The position numbers and the translations under genes are program-made. Source: DASYTH01 sp035942955 (GTDB lineage Bacteria > Actinomycetota > Actinomycetes > Mycobacteriales > Pseudonocardiaceae). Taken from it: 24,962 bases of DNA. Below, piece by piece: positions 7,327 to 14,103 of this stretch; position 1 is the first letter of the stretch; each line of letters starts with the position of its first letter. The DNA lies in NCBI RefSeq assembly GCF_035942955.1, contig NZ_DASZCQ010000296.1:1-24962 (forward strand), written 5' to 3'. The notes beneath the pieces were generated by a model that ran no database searches, was not told where the DNA came from, and saw only the letters and a list, made by a program, of their open reading frames with translations.

Positions 7327-8022
7327 CTAGCGGGTGTCCTGCCGCCGGTCCGGCGGGGCGTCGCCGAGGCCGGCCTTGCGGGCCCGCACGATGGCCTGGG
7401 CCCGGTCCGCGACGTGCAGCTTGGTGAAGATGCTGGAGACGTGGTTGCGGACGGTCTTGGGGCTCAGCGACAGGGCGCCGGCGATCGCGGCGTTGCTCCG
7501 CCCGTCGGCGATCAGGGCGAGCACCTCCCGCTCCCGGGACGTCAGCTCGGGGAACACCGGGTCGGACTTGACCGGCGCGCTGTTGAAGTAGCCGAGCACC
7601 CGGGTGGCGATGTCCGGCCCGAAGATCGCCTCGCCGCGGCCGACCGCGTGCACCGCACGGATGATCTCCTCCTGGCCCGACCCCTTGAGCAGGTAGCCGC
7701 GGGCCCCGGCGCGCATGGCGGCGAACACCGACTCGCTGTCGTTGAACATGGTCAGCACCACCACGCCGATGGTCGGCAGCTCGCCGACGATCTCCCGGGT
7801 GGCCTCGATGCCGTCGATGTCCGGCAGGTGCAGGTCCATCACGACCACGTCGGGCTGGTACGCCTTGGCCGCCTCGATCGCGTCCCGCCCGTTGGCGGCC
7901 TCGCCGACCACCTCGATCGTCTGCTCCGCGGCGAGCACCATGCACAGTCCATAGCGGAACAGCGGATGATCGTCCACAACGAGCACCCGCACCTGCTCCG
8001 CGCCCAATGGCACTTCGCTCAT
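7327..8022 (-). CDS. NarL/FixJ-family response regulator
   Basis: A 231-residue two-domain response regulator. The receiver has the acidic pair Asp17-Asp18, phospho-acceptor Asp63 (V-V-M-D-L-H-L-P-D), Thr91 and Lys113, all canonical. The LuxR-type helix-turn-helix covers about 160-220 (L-T-S-R-E-R-E-V-L-A-L-I-A-D-G-R-S-N-A-A-I-A). The ATG at 8022 has GAGGTGA upstream, supplied by the end of repeat copy 2. Open frame continues further upstream but only through the repeat. The kinase gene lies directly upstream in the same direction, 82 nt away, so the two form a two-component system. Targets are unknown; the orphan LuxR gene and surface-protein genes are nearby. Confidence 0.93.
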   Translation of the reverse strand: MSEVPLGAEQVRVLVVDDHPLFRYGLCMVLAAEQTIEVVGEAANGRDAIEAAKAYQPDVVVMDLHLPDIDGIEATREIVGELPTIGVVVLTMFNDSESVFAAMRAGARGYLLKGSGQEEIIRAVHAVGRGEAIFGPDIATRVLGYFNSAPVKSDPVFPELTSREREVLALIADGRSNAAIAGALSLSPKTVRNHVSSIFTKLHVADRAQAIVRARKAGLGDAPPDRRQDTR

Positions 8023-8023
8023 T

Positions 8024-8107
8024 CCGTCACCTCGCAAGCTCGGTGACGGTGACCCTGCCACCTCGTTCCTCGGCGGCAGGGCAGCGCTCGATGGTTCGCT
8101 CCGCTCA
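8024..8107 (-). repeat. Dispersed two-hairpin repeat, copy 2
   Basis: This 84-bp element fills the gap between kinase and response regulator. It starts on the kinase TGA (8107-8105) and ends at the regulator's ribosome site, GAGGTGACGGA just before ATG. Hairpin A has 10-bp arms at 8053-8062 and 8072-8081; hairpin B is an 8-bp perfect stem, CCGTCACC (8024-8031) with GGTGACGG (8042-8049). Hairpin B contains the Shine-Dalgarno sequence in one arm. It lacks a 9-nt GGAGCTTGC unit present in copies 1 and 3. Confidence 0.9.
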
Positions 8108-10402
8108 CGGCGCCTCCTTGGGCAGCGGAAGCGTGGCGAACACCCGGGTCCCGCCTTCCCGGTCGGCCTCGACCAGGCACTCGCCGCCCAGCTCGGCCGC
8201 CCTTTCGCGCATCGACGAAAGACCCACACCGCCGCCTTCGGTCAGCATGCCCTGCTCGATCCCGACCCCGTCGTCGACCACCTCGATGTGCAGATCATCG
8301 TCCACCCAGAGCCGGACCGCACACGATCTCGCCGAGGCGTGCCGGGTGACGTTGGTCAGCGCCTCGCAGATGATCCGGTACGCCGCCACGTCCACCGACG
8401 CCGGGAGCTTGGGCAGCACGGTCGGCACCTCGAGCACGATCGTCACGCCGTCGTCCGGGCCGTCGCCCCGGACCGACCGGCTGGCCAGCGCGCCTGCGTA
8501 CTCCCGGATGGCCGGGATCAGCCCGATCCGGTCCAGCACCGGGGGCCGCAGCCCGTGCGCCAGCCGGCGGATCTCCACGATGGCCGCCTGCAGCTCGTCG
8601 CGCAGCCGGCCGAGCAGCACCCCGGTCGCGGTGTCGTTGCCGACGCTGCGCTGGCTGGCGTCGATGCCCAACGCCACCGCGGCCAGCGTGGGGCCGACGC
8701 CGTCGTGCAGCTCGTGCAGGATCCGCCTGCGCTCCTTCTCCCTTGCCCGCACCAACCGGTCCCGGCTGCGCCGCAGGTCCCGGGTCAGCCGGGCGGTGTA
8801 CACCGCCGCGCCGGCGTGCCTGGCCACCTCGGCCAGCGCGATCCGGTCCCGCCTGCGCGGCACGTCCCGCGCCCCACGCGGCCCGATCACCAGGTAGCCC
8901 ACCCGCTCGCCCTGGAACGTCAGGGACAGCCGGTGCGGCTCCCTGGTCAGCGTGCCCACGCTGGCGGCGATCTCGGTGCGGCCGCGCGCCTGGATCTCGA
9001 TGGCGACGTACGGCAGCCGCAGCGCCGTGGACACCGTCTCCACGATCGCCGGCAGCATCGCGCCCGGCGTGTGGGTGTTCTCCAGCCGCGACGCCAAAGT
9101 GGACACCACCCGGTACGGGTCGTCCCGGTCGCCGTACAGCCGCTTGTTGATCAGGGTCTGCAGCCGCACCCGCAGCGGCTGCACCAGAACCGCGACCGCG
9201 GCCGCGGCAGTGGCCTGTGCCCACAGCGAGTCCAGCGGCGGGAACACCAGCGACAGCGCGCCGACCACCCCGATGTACAGCCCGATCACGCCGGCCGACA
9301 GCGCGCCGTAGACCAGCGAGCGGCTGATCACCACCTCGATGTTGAGCGCCCGGTGCCGCAGGATCGTTGCGGCCACGGCGATCGGCACCGCGACGAAGGC
9401 CAGCGTCTGGTACTCGTCCGGCAGCAGGGCCCGCCCGCGGATGATCACCGGAAGGAACCAGATCGCGAAGTACACCGCGGCGCCCCCGCCAAGCGACGCG
9501 GCCAGCCAGCGCAGCGGCCGGCGGACCTGGTCGTCGGTGCAGGTGACGTACTTGTGCACCAGGGCGCCGAGCACCAGCAGCGGGTACACGAACAGCGCCG
9601 GCAGCACCGGCGCGCCCACCACGTACATACGCTGGAACGGGTCGCCGAGCAGCAGCAGCGCCCCACCCGCCGTGACACCGTAGAGCACCGGCGGGCCGGC
9701 GTAGCCGAGCAGGACCCGCCGCCGGTACCGGTCCGGCTGGGTCACCGCAGGGAAGGCCAGCGCGAAGTGCAGCATGCCGCCCCACAGCAGGGCGAAGCCG
9801 AACTCGCCGACGTACCACCGCCAGAACGCCTCGCCGGCCACCAGGTCGACCGCCTCCAGCGAGAAGTAACCGGCACCGGCGGTGGTGAGCAGCCCGATCG
9901 CCGAGGCCACCATGGCCGCGTTCGTGGCCGGGTCCCGCGGCCGCACCCAGAAGATCGCCGCGGAGGTGAGCAGCAGCAAGGCGTTCACCAGCAGGGTCGG
10001 CCAGCCCCGCAGCAGGCTGGCCAGGATCGGGTACGGCTCGAGCGTCACGTCGACGAACAGGCGCTCGTCGCCGCGGCGCAGCTCGTAGCGCAGCCGGTCA
10101 CCGGCCTCGACCGCGGTGTCGAACCGGGGAAGGACGCTGACCCGGTCGGACATCGGGAGGCCGTCGATCGACACGATCCGGTCGCCGGGCCGGATGGGTC
10201 CGCCCGGATCGTCGACCGCCTGGACGATGACGCCGCCGGCGGAGACCGGGCTGTCGCCGACGCTGATCGTGGTGCCGTCCGACGGGGTGGTGGCCCGCGA
10301 CGCGAAGCACCATCCGGCCACGCCCAGCAGGGCTACCGTGAGCAGGAGTAGCGAGACGGGTAGCCGCCGCGCCCCCGTCTGGCCGGACACGCCATGGATC
10401 AT
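8105..10402 (-). CDS. Membrane sensor histidine kinase, PDZ-7TM-type-GAF-HisKA_3-HATPase
   Basis: A 765-residue kinase. TM1 is at about 15-33. A PDZ-like domain follows (about 45-120), with G-G-V-I-V-Q-A-V and R-P-G-D-R-I-V-S-I-D-G, the classic carboxylate-loop and 'PGD' pattern. Six to eight further helices span 130-410. A GAF-like region (430-535) leads to the HisKA_3 box E-K-E-R-R-R-I-L-H-E-L-H-D-G-V-G-P with His566 as phospho-acceptor. The ATPase has an N-box (E-A-L-T-N-V, 680-685), D-D-G-V-G-I (710-715) and G-V-G-L-S-S-M. This layout recalls ComP-type sensors. The PDZ domain would lie outside the cell if TM1 is an N-in helix, suggesting that a peptide or protein C-terminus is sensed (inference). 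A 32-bp palindrome sits 20 nt upstream of the ATG. The regulator partner is downstream. Confidence 0.92.
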   Translation of the reverse strand: MIHGVSGQTGARRLPVSLLLLTVALLGVAGWCFASRATTPSDGTTISVGDSPVSAGGVIVQAVDDPGGPIRPGDRIVSIDGLPMSDRVSVLPRFDTAVEAGDRLRYELRRGDERLFVDVTLEPYPILASLLRGWPTLLVNALLLLTSAAIFWVRPRDPATNAAMVASAIGLLTTAGAGYFSLEAVDLVAGEAFWRWYVGEFGFALLWGGMLHFALAFPAVTQPDRYRRRVLLGYAGPPVLYGVTAGGALLLLGDPFQRMYVVGAPVLPALFVYPLLVLGALVHKYVTCTDDQVRRPLRWLAASLGGGAAVYFAIWFLPVIIRGRALLPDEYQTLAFVAVPIAVAATILRHRALNIEVVISRSLVYGALSAGVIGLYIGVVGALSLVFPPLDSLWAQATAAAAVAVLVQPLRVRLQTLINKRLYGDRDDPYRVVSTLASRLENTHTPGAMLPAIVETVSTALRLPYVAIEIQARGRTEIAASVGTLTREPHRLSLTFQGERVGYLVIGPRGARDVPRRRDRIALAEVARHAGAAVYTARLTRDLRRSRDRLVRAREKERRRILHELHDGVGPTLAAVALGIDASQRSVGNDTATGVLLGRLRDELQAAIVEIRRLAHGLRPPVLDRIGLIPAIREYAGALASRSVRGDGPDDGVTIVLEVPTVLPKLPASVDVAAYRIICEALTNVTRHASARSCAVRLWVDDDLHIEVVDDGVGIEQGMLTEGGGVGLSSMRERAAELGGECLVEADREGGTRVFATLPLPKEAP

Positions 10403-10421
10403 CTCTCAGTTCGGTGCGTCC

Positions 10422-10453
10422 GCACAGCATTAATCCCGTGATTAATCCTGTGC
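10422..10453. promoter_or_regulatory. 32-bp AT-rich palindrome upstream of the kinase, candidate operator
   Basis: Left arm GCACAGCATTAATC (10422-10435) and right arm GATTAATCCTGTGC (10440-10453) match at 13 of 14 positions around CCGT. The ATTAAT cores are unusually AT-rich for this DNA. It lies 20-51 bp upstream of the kinase start. It could be an operator for an autoregulated promoter, or a terminator of the gene before it; no T-run is present. Confidence 0.6.
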
Positions 10454-10456
10454 GAG

Positions 10457-10470
10457 CCTCCGTCCGGAGG
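10457..10470 (-). terminator. Short GC hairpin after the proline-rich membrane gene
   Basis: CCTCCG and CGGAGG form a 6-bp perfect stem with a 2-nt loop (TC), just 3 nt after the stop codon of the minus-strand gene. It is short for a terminator on its own but sits beside the larger palindrome at 10422-10453. Confidence 0.4.
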
Positions 10471-10473
10471 GAA

Positions 10474-11550
10474 TCAGCCGCGCTCCGGCGGCGCCTCCCG
10501 GGTGTCCGGGCGCTCCGTGGGCTCCTGGCGGTCGGGCTCCGGCTCGGGTTCCTCCTTCGGAGCGTCGTCGGCCGGCGGGGGCGGGGCGGGCGGCACGTGC
10601 ACCGGCTGCGGTCCGGTGTGCGGAACCTGGCCGGGGTGCTGAACCGGCTGCGTGAGATCCGGCTGCGCCCCGGCCGGCTGTGCCGTGTGCTGCTGAACCG
10701 GTTGCTGCGGCGCGGGTGCCGGCGGGTACGGCCGCTGGCCGTAGGGCGCGGGGAAGCCCATCCGCGGCGTGTCCGGCTCAAGCCGGGCGGCGGCCGGGCG
10801 CGCCCCGGTGAGCACCAGGATCAGGCCGATCAGTCCCATCGCGACCGCGCCGGCGGGCACCCAGATGCCGAGCCCGATCTCGAAGCTGACCGTCTCGCCG
10901 GGGCCGGGCTGGCGGGCGTTGGTGTTGGACAGTCCCTGCAGCGCGTCCATGAGCAGGATCGACAGCGCGCCGGCCAGCAGCCCGACGCCGAGGGCCGCGC
11001 TGACCCTGGCCCCGGTCACCGTCCCGGACCGGCGATTGCCGAACGCGGTCAGCGCCAGCACGGCGGCGATCAGCAGCAGGCCGGCGGCCACCGCGGGCAG
11101 GATCCCGTACGGCGGATACTCCCCGAAGTTGTCCCCGGACTGCTCGATCTGCCACCAGGTGACCGAGTAGGAGCTGACGTCGTTGCCGCCGCCGGAGGAG
11201 TTGGGGAACTCGGCCCGGTAGGTCTGGGTCTTCAGGAAGCTGCCCCATGCGGTGGCGCCGCAGGCGATCAGGAACGCGATCCCGCCGAGCAGGCCGGCGG
11301 TCCACCGCGGGGTGGTGCGGCGCGGCCGCGGCGGCGCGTAGGGCCCGGCGTACTGCGGGGGAGGAGCGGGATACTGCCCGGGGCCGGTCTGCGGCCGGAA
11401 CGGCGGCGGACCCGACGGCGGGCCGGATCCGGGCGGCGGGCCGGTGTGTTGCGGGCCGGTCTGCGGCCCGATCGGCAACGGGCCCGACGGCGGCCCGGTC
11501 GGCTGCGGCCCGGTCGGCGGACCTGGATAGCCGGGGGGAGGTTCGGTCAC
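10474..11550 (-). CDS. Proline-rich four-helix membrane protein
   Basis: 358 residues from the GTG at 11550; the frame stays open further upstream, but only antisense to the Nudix gene. Residues 1-80 are Pro/Gly/Gln-rich with repeated T-G-P and S-G-P units. Four membrane helices lie at about 84-105, 148-170, 184-205 and 226-250, with an extracellular-type loop 106-147 between helices 1 and 2. The C-terminal 100 residues are again Pro/Gln-rich and then acidic (D-D-A-P-K-E-E-P-E-P-E-P). Such proteins are common in actinobacteria near envelope genes; function is unknown. The ribosome site is weak (GGCGG), so a short or absent leader is possible. The transcript is divergent from the Nudix gene. 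Confidence 0.75.
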   Translation of the reverse strand: MTEPPPGYPGPPTGPQPTGPPSGPLPIGPQTGPQHTGPPPGSGPPSGPPPFRPQTGPGQYPAPPPQYAGPYAPPRPRRTTPRWTAGLLGGIAFLIACGATAWGSFLKTQTYRAEFPNSSGGGNDVSSYSVTWWQIEQSGDNFGEYPPYGILPAVAAGLLLIAAVLALTAFGNRRSGTVTGARVSAALGVGLLAGALSILLMDALQGLSNTNARQPGPGETVSFEIGLGIWVPAGAVAMGLIGLILVLTGARPAAARLEPDTPRMGFPAPYGQRPYPPAPAPQQPVQQHTAQPAGAQPDLTQPVQHPGQVPHTGPQPVHVPPAPPPPADDAPKEEPEPEPDRQEPTERPDTREAPPERG

Positions 11551-11653
11551 CGCCGCATTGTGGCAGGACTTGCCCGATAAGGTAGGGAACTCAGCCCGAG
11601 TGGCATCCTCTCGCACCCCTCGCCCGCGCCGGCCCGGGTTGAACCATGGACGC

Positions 11654-12130
11654 ATGAGTGACGTGGTGGTGGCCGGCGCGGCGATCGTGCGCGATTTCCG
11701 GATCTTCGTCGCGCGGCGGTCCCGGCCGCAGTCGGTGTCCGGGTACTGGGAGCTGCCCGGCGACGAGGTCCGGCCCGGCGAGGAGGAGCACGACGCGCTG
11801 CAGCGCGAGTTCACCACCGAGTTCGGCGTGTCGCTGCGCTGCGTCGACCGGATCCTGAGCGATCAGCGGCTGCAGTCCTGGCCGGCCGAGGACGGCGAGT
11901 CCATGGGCGCGGCGACCCTGCGGGTCTGGCGCTGCCAGCTGCCCAGCGAGTCGACCTTCGACACCGACCTGGGCGAGCCGCGGCCGAACATGTACTCCTA
12001 CGACGACGCCCGCTGGCTCGACATCGACGACCTCGACGCGGTCGGCCCCTGGCGCGACGCGGACCGGCTGCTGGCCGACGACATCGCCCAGTACTACCGC
12101 AGCGACGACATCTGGCAGGCCGCGGACTGA
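11654..12130 (+). CDS. Nudix hydrolase with altered Nudix box
   Basis: A 158-residue single-domain MutT-like protein (V-A-G-A-A-I-V-R-D start, G-Y-W-E-L-P-G strand before the helix). The Nudix box reads G-D-E-V-R-P-G-E-(x7)-R-E-F-T-T-E-F-G-V. Compared with the consensus G-x5-E-x7-R-E-U-x-E-E-x-G-U, the first Gly is Asp and the first Glu of the E-E pair is Thr, while the R-E and the last Glu remain. One metal ligand is therefore missing. Family members hydrolyse nucleoside diphosphate-linked substrates, such as oxidised dNTPs; altered boxes often mean a changed substrate or weak activity. The ATG at 11654 is chosen because homology begins there; the frame upstream to 11558 is not conserved-looking. 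A terminator follows directly. Confidence 0.82.
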   Translation: MSDVVVAGAAIVRDFRIFVARRSRPQSVSGYWELPGDEVRPGEEEHDALQREFTTEFGVSLRCVDRILSDQRLQSWPAEDGESMGAATLRVWRCQLPSESTFDTDLGEPRPNMYSYDDARWLDIDDLDAVGPWRDADRLLADDIAQYYRSDDIWQAAD

Positions 12131-12150
12131 CGCGCACCTCGACACAATTT

Positions 12151-12180
12151 GCGTGCGCGAACGTCACGTTTCGCGCACGC
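12151..12180. terminator. Convergent bidirectional terminator overlapping the TetR gene end
   Basis: An 11-bp perfect stem, GCGTGCGCGAA (12151-12161) and TTCGCGCACGC (12170-12180), with an 8-nt loop. The stop codon of the minus-strand TetR gene (12166-12164) lies in the loop, so one arm is also the last codons of that gene. It is placed 20 nt after the Nudix stop codon. Confidence 0.8.
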
Positions 12181-12835
12181 GTGCATCATCTTCTGTTGCA
12201 GCGGTCGGCCCGAGCGAGGGCCGGGCCGACCGTTGTCCGCCGCCCTTGTACAGCTCCAGCACGATCGCCTTCCACTCCTCGAGCAGCGCGGACCGGCGGT
12301 CGGCGTCGCCGCCGATCATGGCGTCCATCGCGAGCCCTCGTGTCAGGTGCACGCTGAGCAGCAGCAACCGTTCCAGCACCCGCTCGTCGACGTCGGCGCC
12401 CGCCCCGCGGCGGAAGAACTCCAGGGTGGCGTGCCCGAGGCCGCGGTCGACCGGCAGCAGCACGCGGCGCAGCTCCGGGTCGGTGCGCGCGGCCACCCAC
12501 AACTCCATCGCCGCCGTGGACAGGGTTCCCGAGTAGGCCCGCCACAGCAGGTCGATGCCCTTGGTGATCCGGTCAGGGCCGGGTGGCAGCCGTTCGGCCG
12601 CGCGGAGCACCTCCTGACTGAGCCGCTCGAAGAGGTGCTCGAGCGCGGTGGCCATCAGCTCCGCCTTGGTGGTGAAGTGATGTTGCTGCGCGCCCCTGGA
12701 CACGCCGGCACGCAGGCAGATCTCGTGCACGGTGGTGCGCGCGTAGCCGACCTCGACGAGGCAGTCGATGGTCGCGTCGAGCAGCAGCTCGCGGGTGTGC
12801 TCGCTGCGTTCGGCCTGGGTCCGGTGCGGCTTCAT
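12164..12835 (-). CDS. TetR-family transcriptional regulator
   Basis: 223 residues from the ATG at 12835. The DNA-binding head is at the N-terminus: R-E-L-L-L-D-A-T-I-D-C-L-V-E-V-G-Y (helix 1), then the helix-turn-helix T-T-V-H-E-I-C-L-R-A-G-V-S-R-G-A-Q-Q-H-H-F (about 34-54), followed by a ligand-binding all-helical domain of usual length. A longer start at 12880 would run through the 16-bp palindrome at 12856-12871, which is better seen as operator, so the shorter start is preferred. It is divergent from the acyl-CoA dehydrogenase operon and probably represses it, with an acyl-CoA or related ligand as inducer (inference from family and context). Confidence 0.9.
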   Translation of the reverse strand: MKPHRTQAERSEHTRELLLDATIDCLVEVGYARTTVHEICLRAGVSRGAQQHHFTTKAELMATALEHLFERLSQEVLRAAERLPPGPDRITKGIDLLWRAYSGTLSTAAMELWVAARTDPELRRVLLPVDRGLGHATLEFFRRGAGADVDERVLERLLLLSVHLTRGLAMDAMIGGDADRRSALLEEWKAIVLELYKGGGQRSARPSLGPTAATEDDARVRET

Positions 12836-12851
12836 GTCACCATCGCTCGCC

Positions 12852-12881
12852 TTTACGTGCAGGTCTGCACGCAGGTACATT
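12852..12881 (+). promoter_or_regulatory. Candidate TetR operator and promoter of the acyl-CoA operon
   Basis: The palindrome CGTGCAG-GT-CTGCACG (12856-12871, perfect 7-bp arms) lies between the divergent TetR and dehydrogenase genes. It falls between a TTTACG (12852-12857) and a TACATT (12876-12881), which at 18-bp spacing could serve as -35 and -10 for the plus-strand operon. A repressor bound there would block the promoter. Promoter assignment is by eye. Confidence 0.5.
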
Positions 12882-12940
12882 CGGGCCAGACTTTACATGT
12901 CATCCGGATTGTTTTTGCCCCCGGTTCAGGAGGTCGCTCC

Positions 12941-14092
12941 GTGGCCCTCACCCAGCGCTCCTCGTGGATGACCGCCGACCTCGACGCCTTCCGCGAGCTC
13001 GCGCACACCTTCTGCCAGAAGGAGTTGGCGCCCAACCACGAGCGCTGGGCGAAGGCCAGGCAGGTGGACCGCGAGCTGTGGACCAAGGCGGGCGAGGTCG
13101 GGCTGCTGTGCCTGTCCATCCCCGAGGAGTACGGCGGGGGCGGCGGCACCTTCGCCCACGAGGCGATCCTGTTGGAGGAGCAGGCCTACGCCGGCGACGA
13201 CGCGTGGGGCAACGCCGTGCACAGCGGGATCGTCGCGCACTACTTCAACGCCTACGGCACCGAGGAGCAGAAGCGGCGCTGGCTGCCGAGGCTGGCCAGC
13301 GGCGAGCTGGTCGGGGCGATCGCGATGACCGAGCCGGGCACCGGATCGGACCTGCAGAACATCAAGACCAGGGCGATCCGGGACGGCGACAGCTACGTGA
13401 TCAACGGCGCCAAGACGTTCATCACCAACGGCGCCCAGTGCGACCTGGTGATCGTCGTGGCCAAGACCGACCCCGACGAGGCGGCCAAGGGCGTGTCGCT
13501 GATCGTGGTGGAGACCGCGGGCGCCGACGGCTTCCGCCGCGGCCGGGTGCTCGACAAGATCGGCATGCACGGGCAGGACACGTCCGAGCTGTTCTTCGAC
13601 GACGTCCGCGTGCCGGTCGCCAATCTCCTTGGCGCGCAAGAAGGTCAGGGGTTCATCCAGCTCATGCGGCAGCTCCCGCAGGAGCGGCTGCTGATCGCGG
13701 TGAGCGCCGTCGCCGCCATGGAGGCCGTGGTGGCCCAGACCATCGAGTACACAAAGGACCGCACCGCGTTCGGCCGGGAGATCTTCAAGTTCCAGAACAC
13801 CAAGTTCACCCTCGCCGAGTGCGCGACCGAGGTGGCGGTGTGCAAGGCCTTCCTCGACCAGTGCATCGAGCGGCACCTGCGGTCCGAACTGGACGTCAGC
13901 GGCGCGGCGATGGCCAAGTGGTGGACCACCGACCGGCTGTCCCGGGTCGCCGACGAGTGCCTGCAGCTGTTCGGCGGCTACGGCTACATGAGCGAGTACC
14001 CCATCTCCCGCGCCTGGACCGCCGCCCGCGTGCAGCGGATCTTCGGTGGCACCAACGAGATCATGAAAGAGATCATCTCCCGCACCCTCTAG
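12941..14092 (+). CDS. Acyl-CoA dehydrogenase, long-chain (LCAD) type
   Basis: 383 residues. The GTG at 12941 has AGGAGG 7 nt upstream. FAD-dependent alpha,beta-oxidation of an acyl-CoA thioester is the family reaction. Visible motifs are A-M-T-E-P-G-T-G-S-D (128-137), the F-F-D-D-V-R-V-P strand (218-225), Q-E-R-L-L-I-A (247-253) and G-G-T-N-E-I-M-K-E-I (369-378). The usual medium-chain catalytic Glu in Y-E-G-T is replaced by Gly (F-G-G-T), while Glu261 in the A-A-M-E helix matches the catalytic Glu position of LCAD and isovaleryl-CoA dehydrogenase. Long or methyl-branched substrates are therefore likely. The racemase gene follows after 11 nt, so the two are co-transcribed. A TetR repressor is divergent. 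Confidence 0.95.
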   Translation: MALTQRSSWMTADLDAFRELAHTFCQKELAPNHERWAKARQVDRELWTKAGEVGLLCLSIPEEYGGGGGTFAHEAILLEEQAYAGDDAWGNAVHSGIVAHYFNAYGTEEQKRRWLPRLASGELVGAIAMTEPGTGSDLQNIKTRAIRDGDSYVINGAKTFITNGAQCDLVIVVAKTDPDEAAKGVSLIVVETAGADGFRRGRVLDKIGMHGQDTSELFFDDVRVPVANLLGAQEGQGFIQLMRQLPQERLLIAVSAVAAMEAVVAQTIEYTKDRTAFGREIFKFQNTKFTLAECATEVAVCKAFLDQCIERHLRSELDVSGAAMAKWWTTDRLSRVADECLQLFGGYGYMSEYPISRAWTAARVQRIFGGTNEIMKEIISRTL

Positions 14093-14103
14093 AAGGGACG
14101 CAC

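Noticed and set aside
8288..10351. 687-codon plus-strand open frame over the kinase
   Set aside because: Antisense to a kinase with all catalytic boxes; Arg/Gln/Pro/His-rich and without motifs.
12149..12940. Upstream extension of the acyl-CoA dehydrogenase frame
   Set aside because: The extension is antisense to the TetR gene and its operator; AGGAGG before GTG 12941 and family length fix the start.
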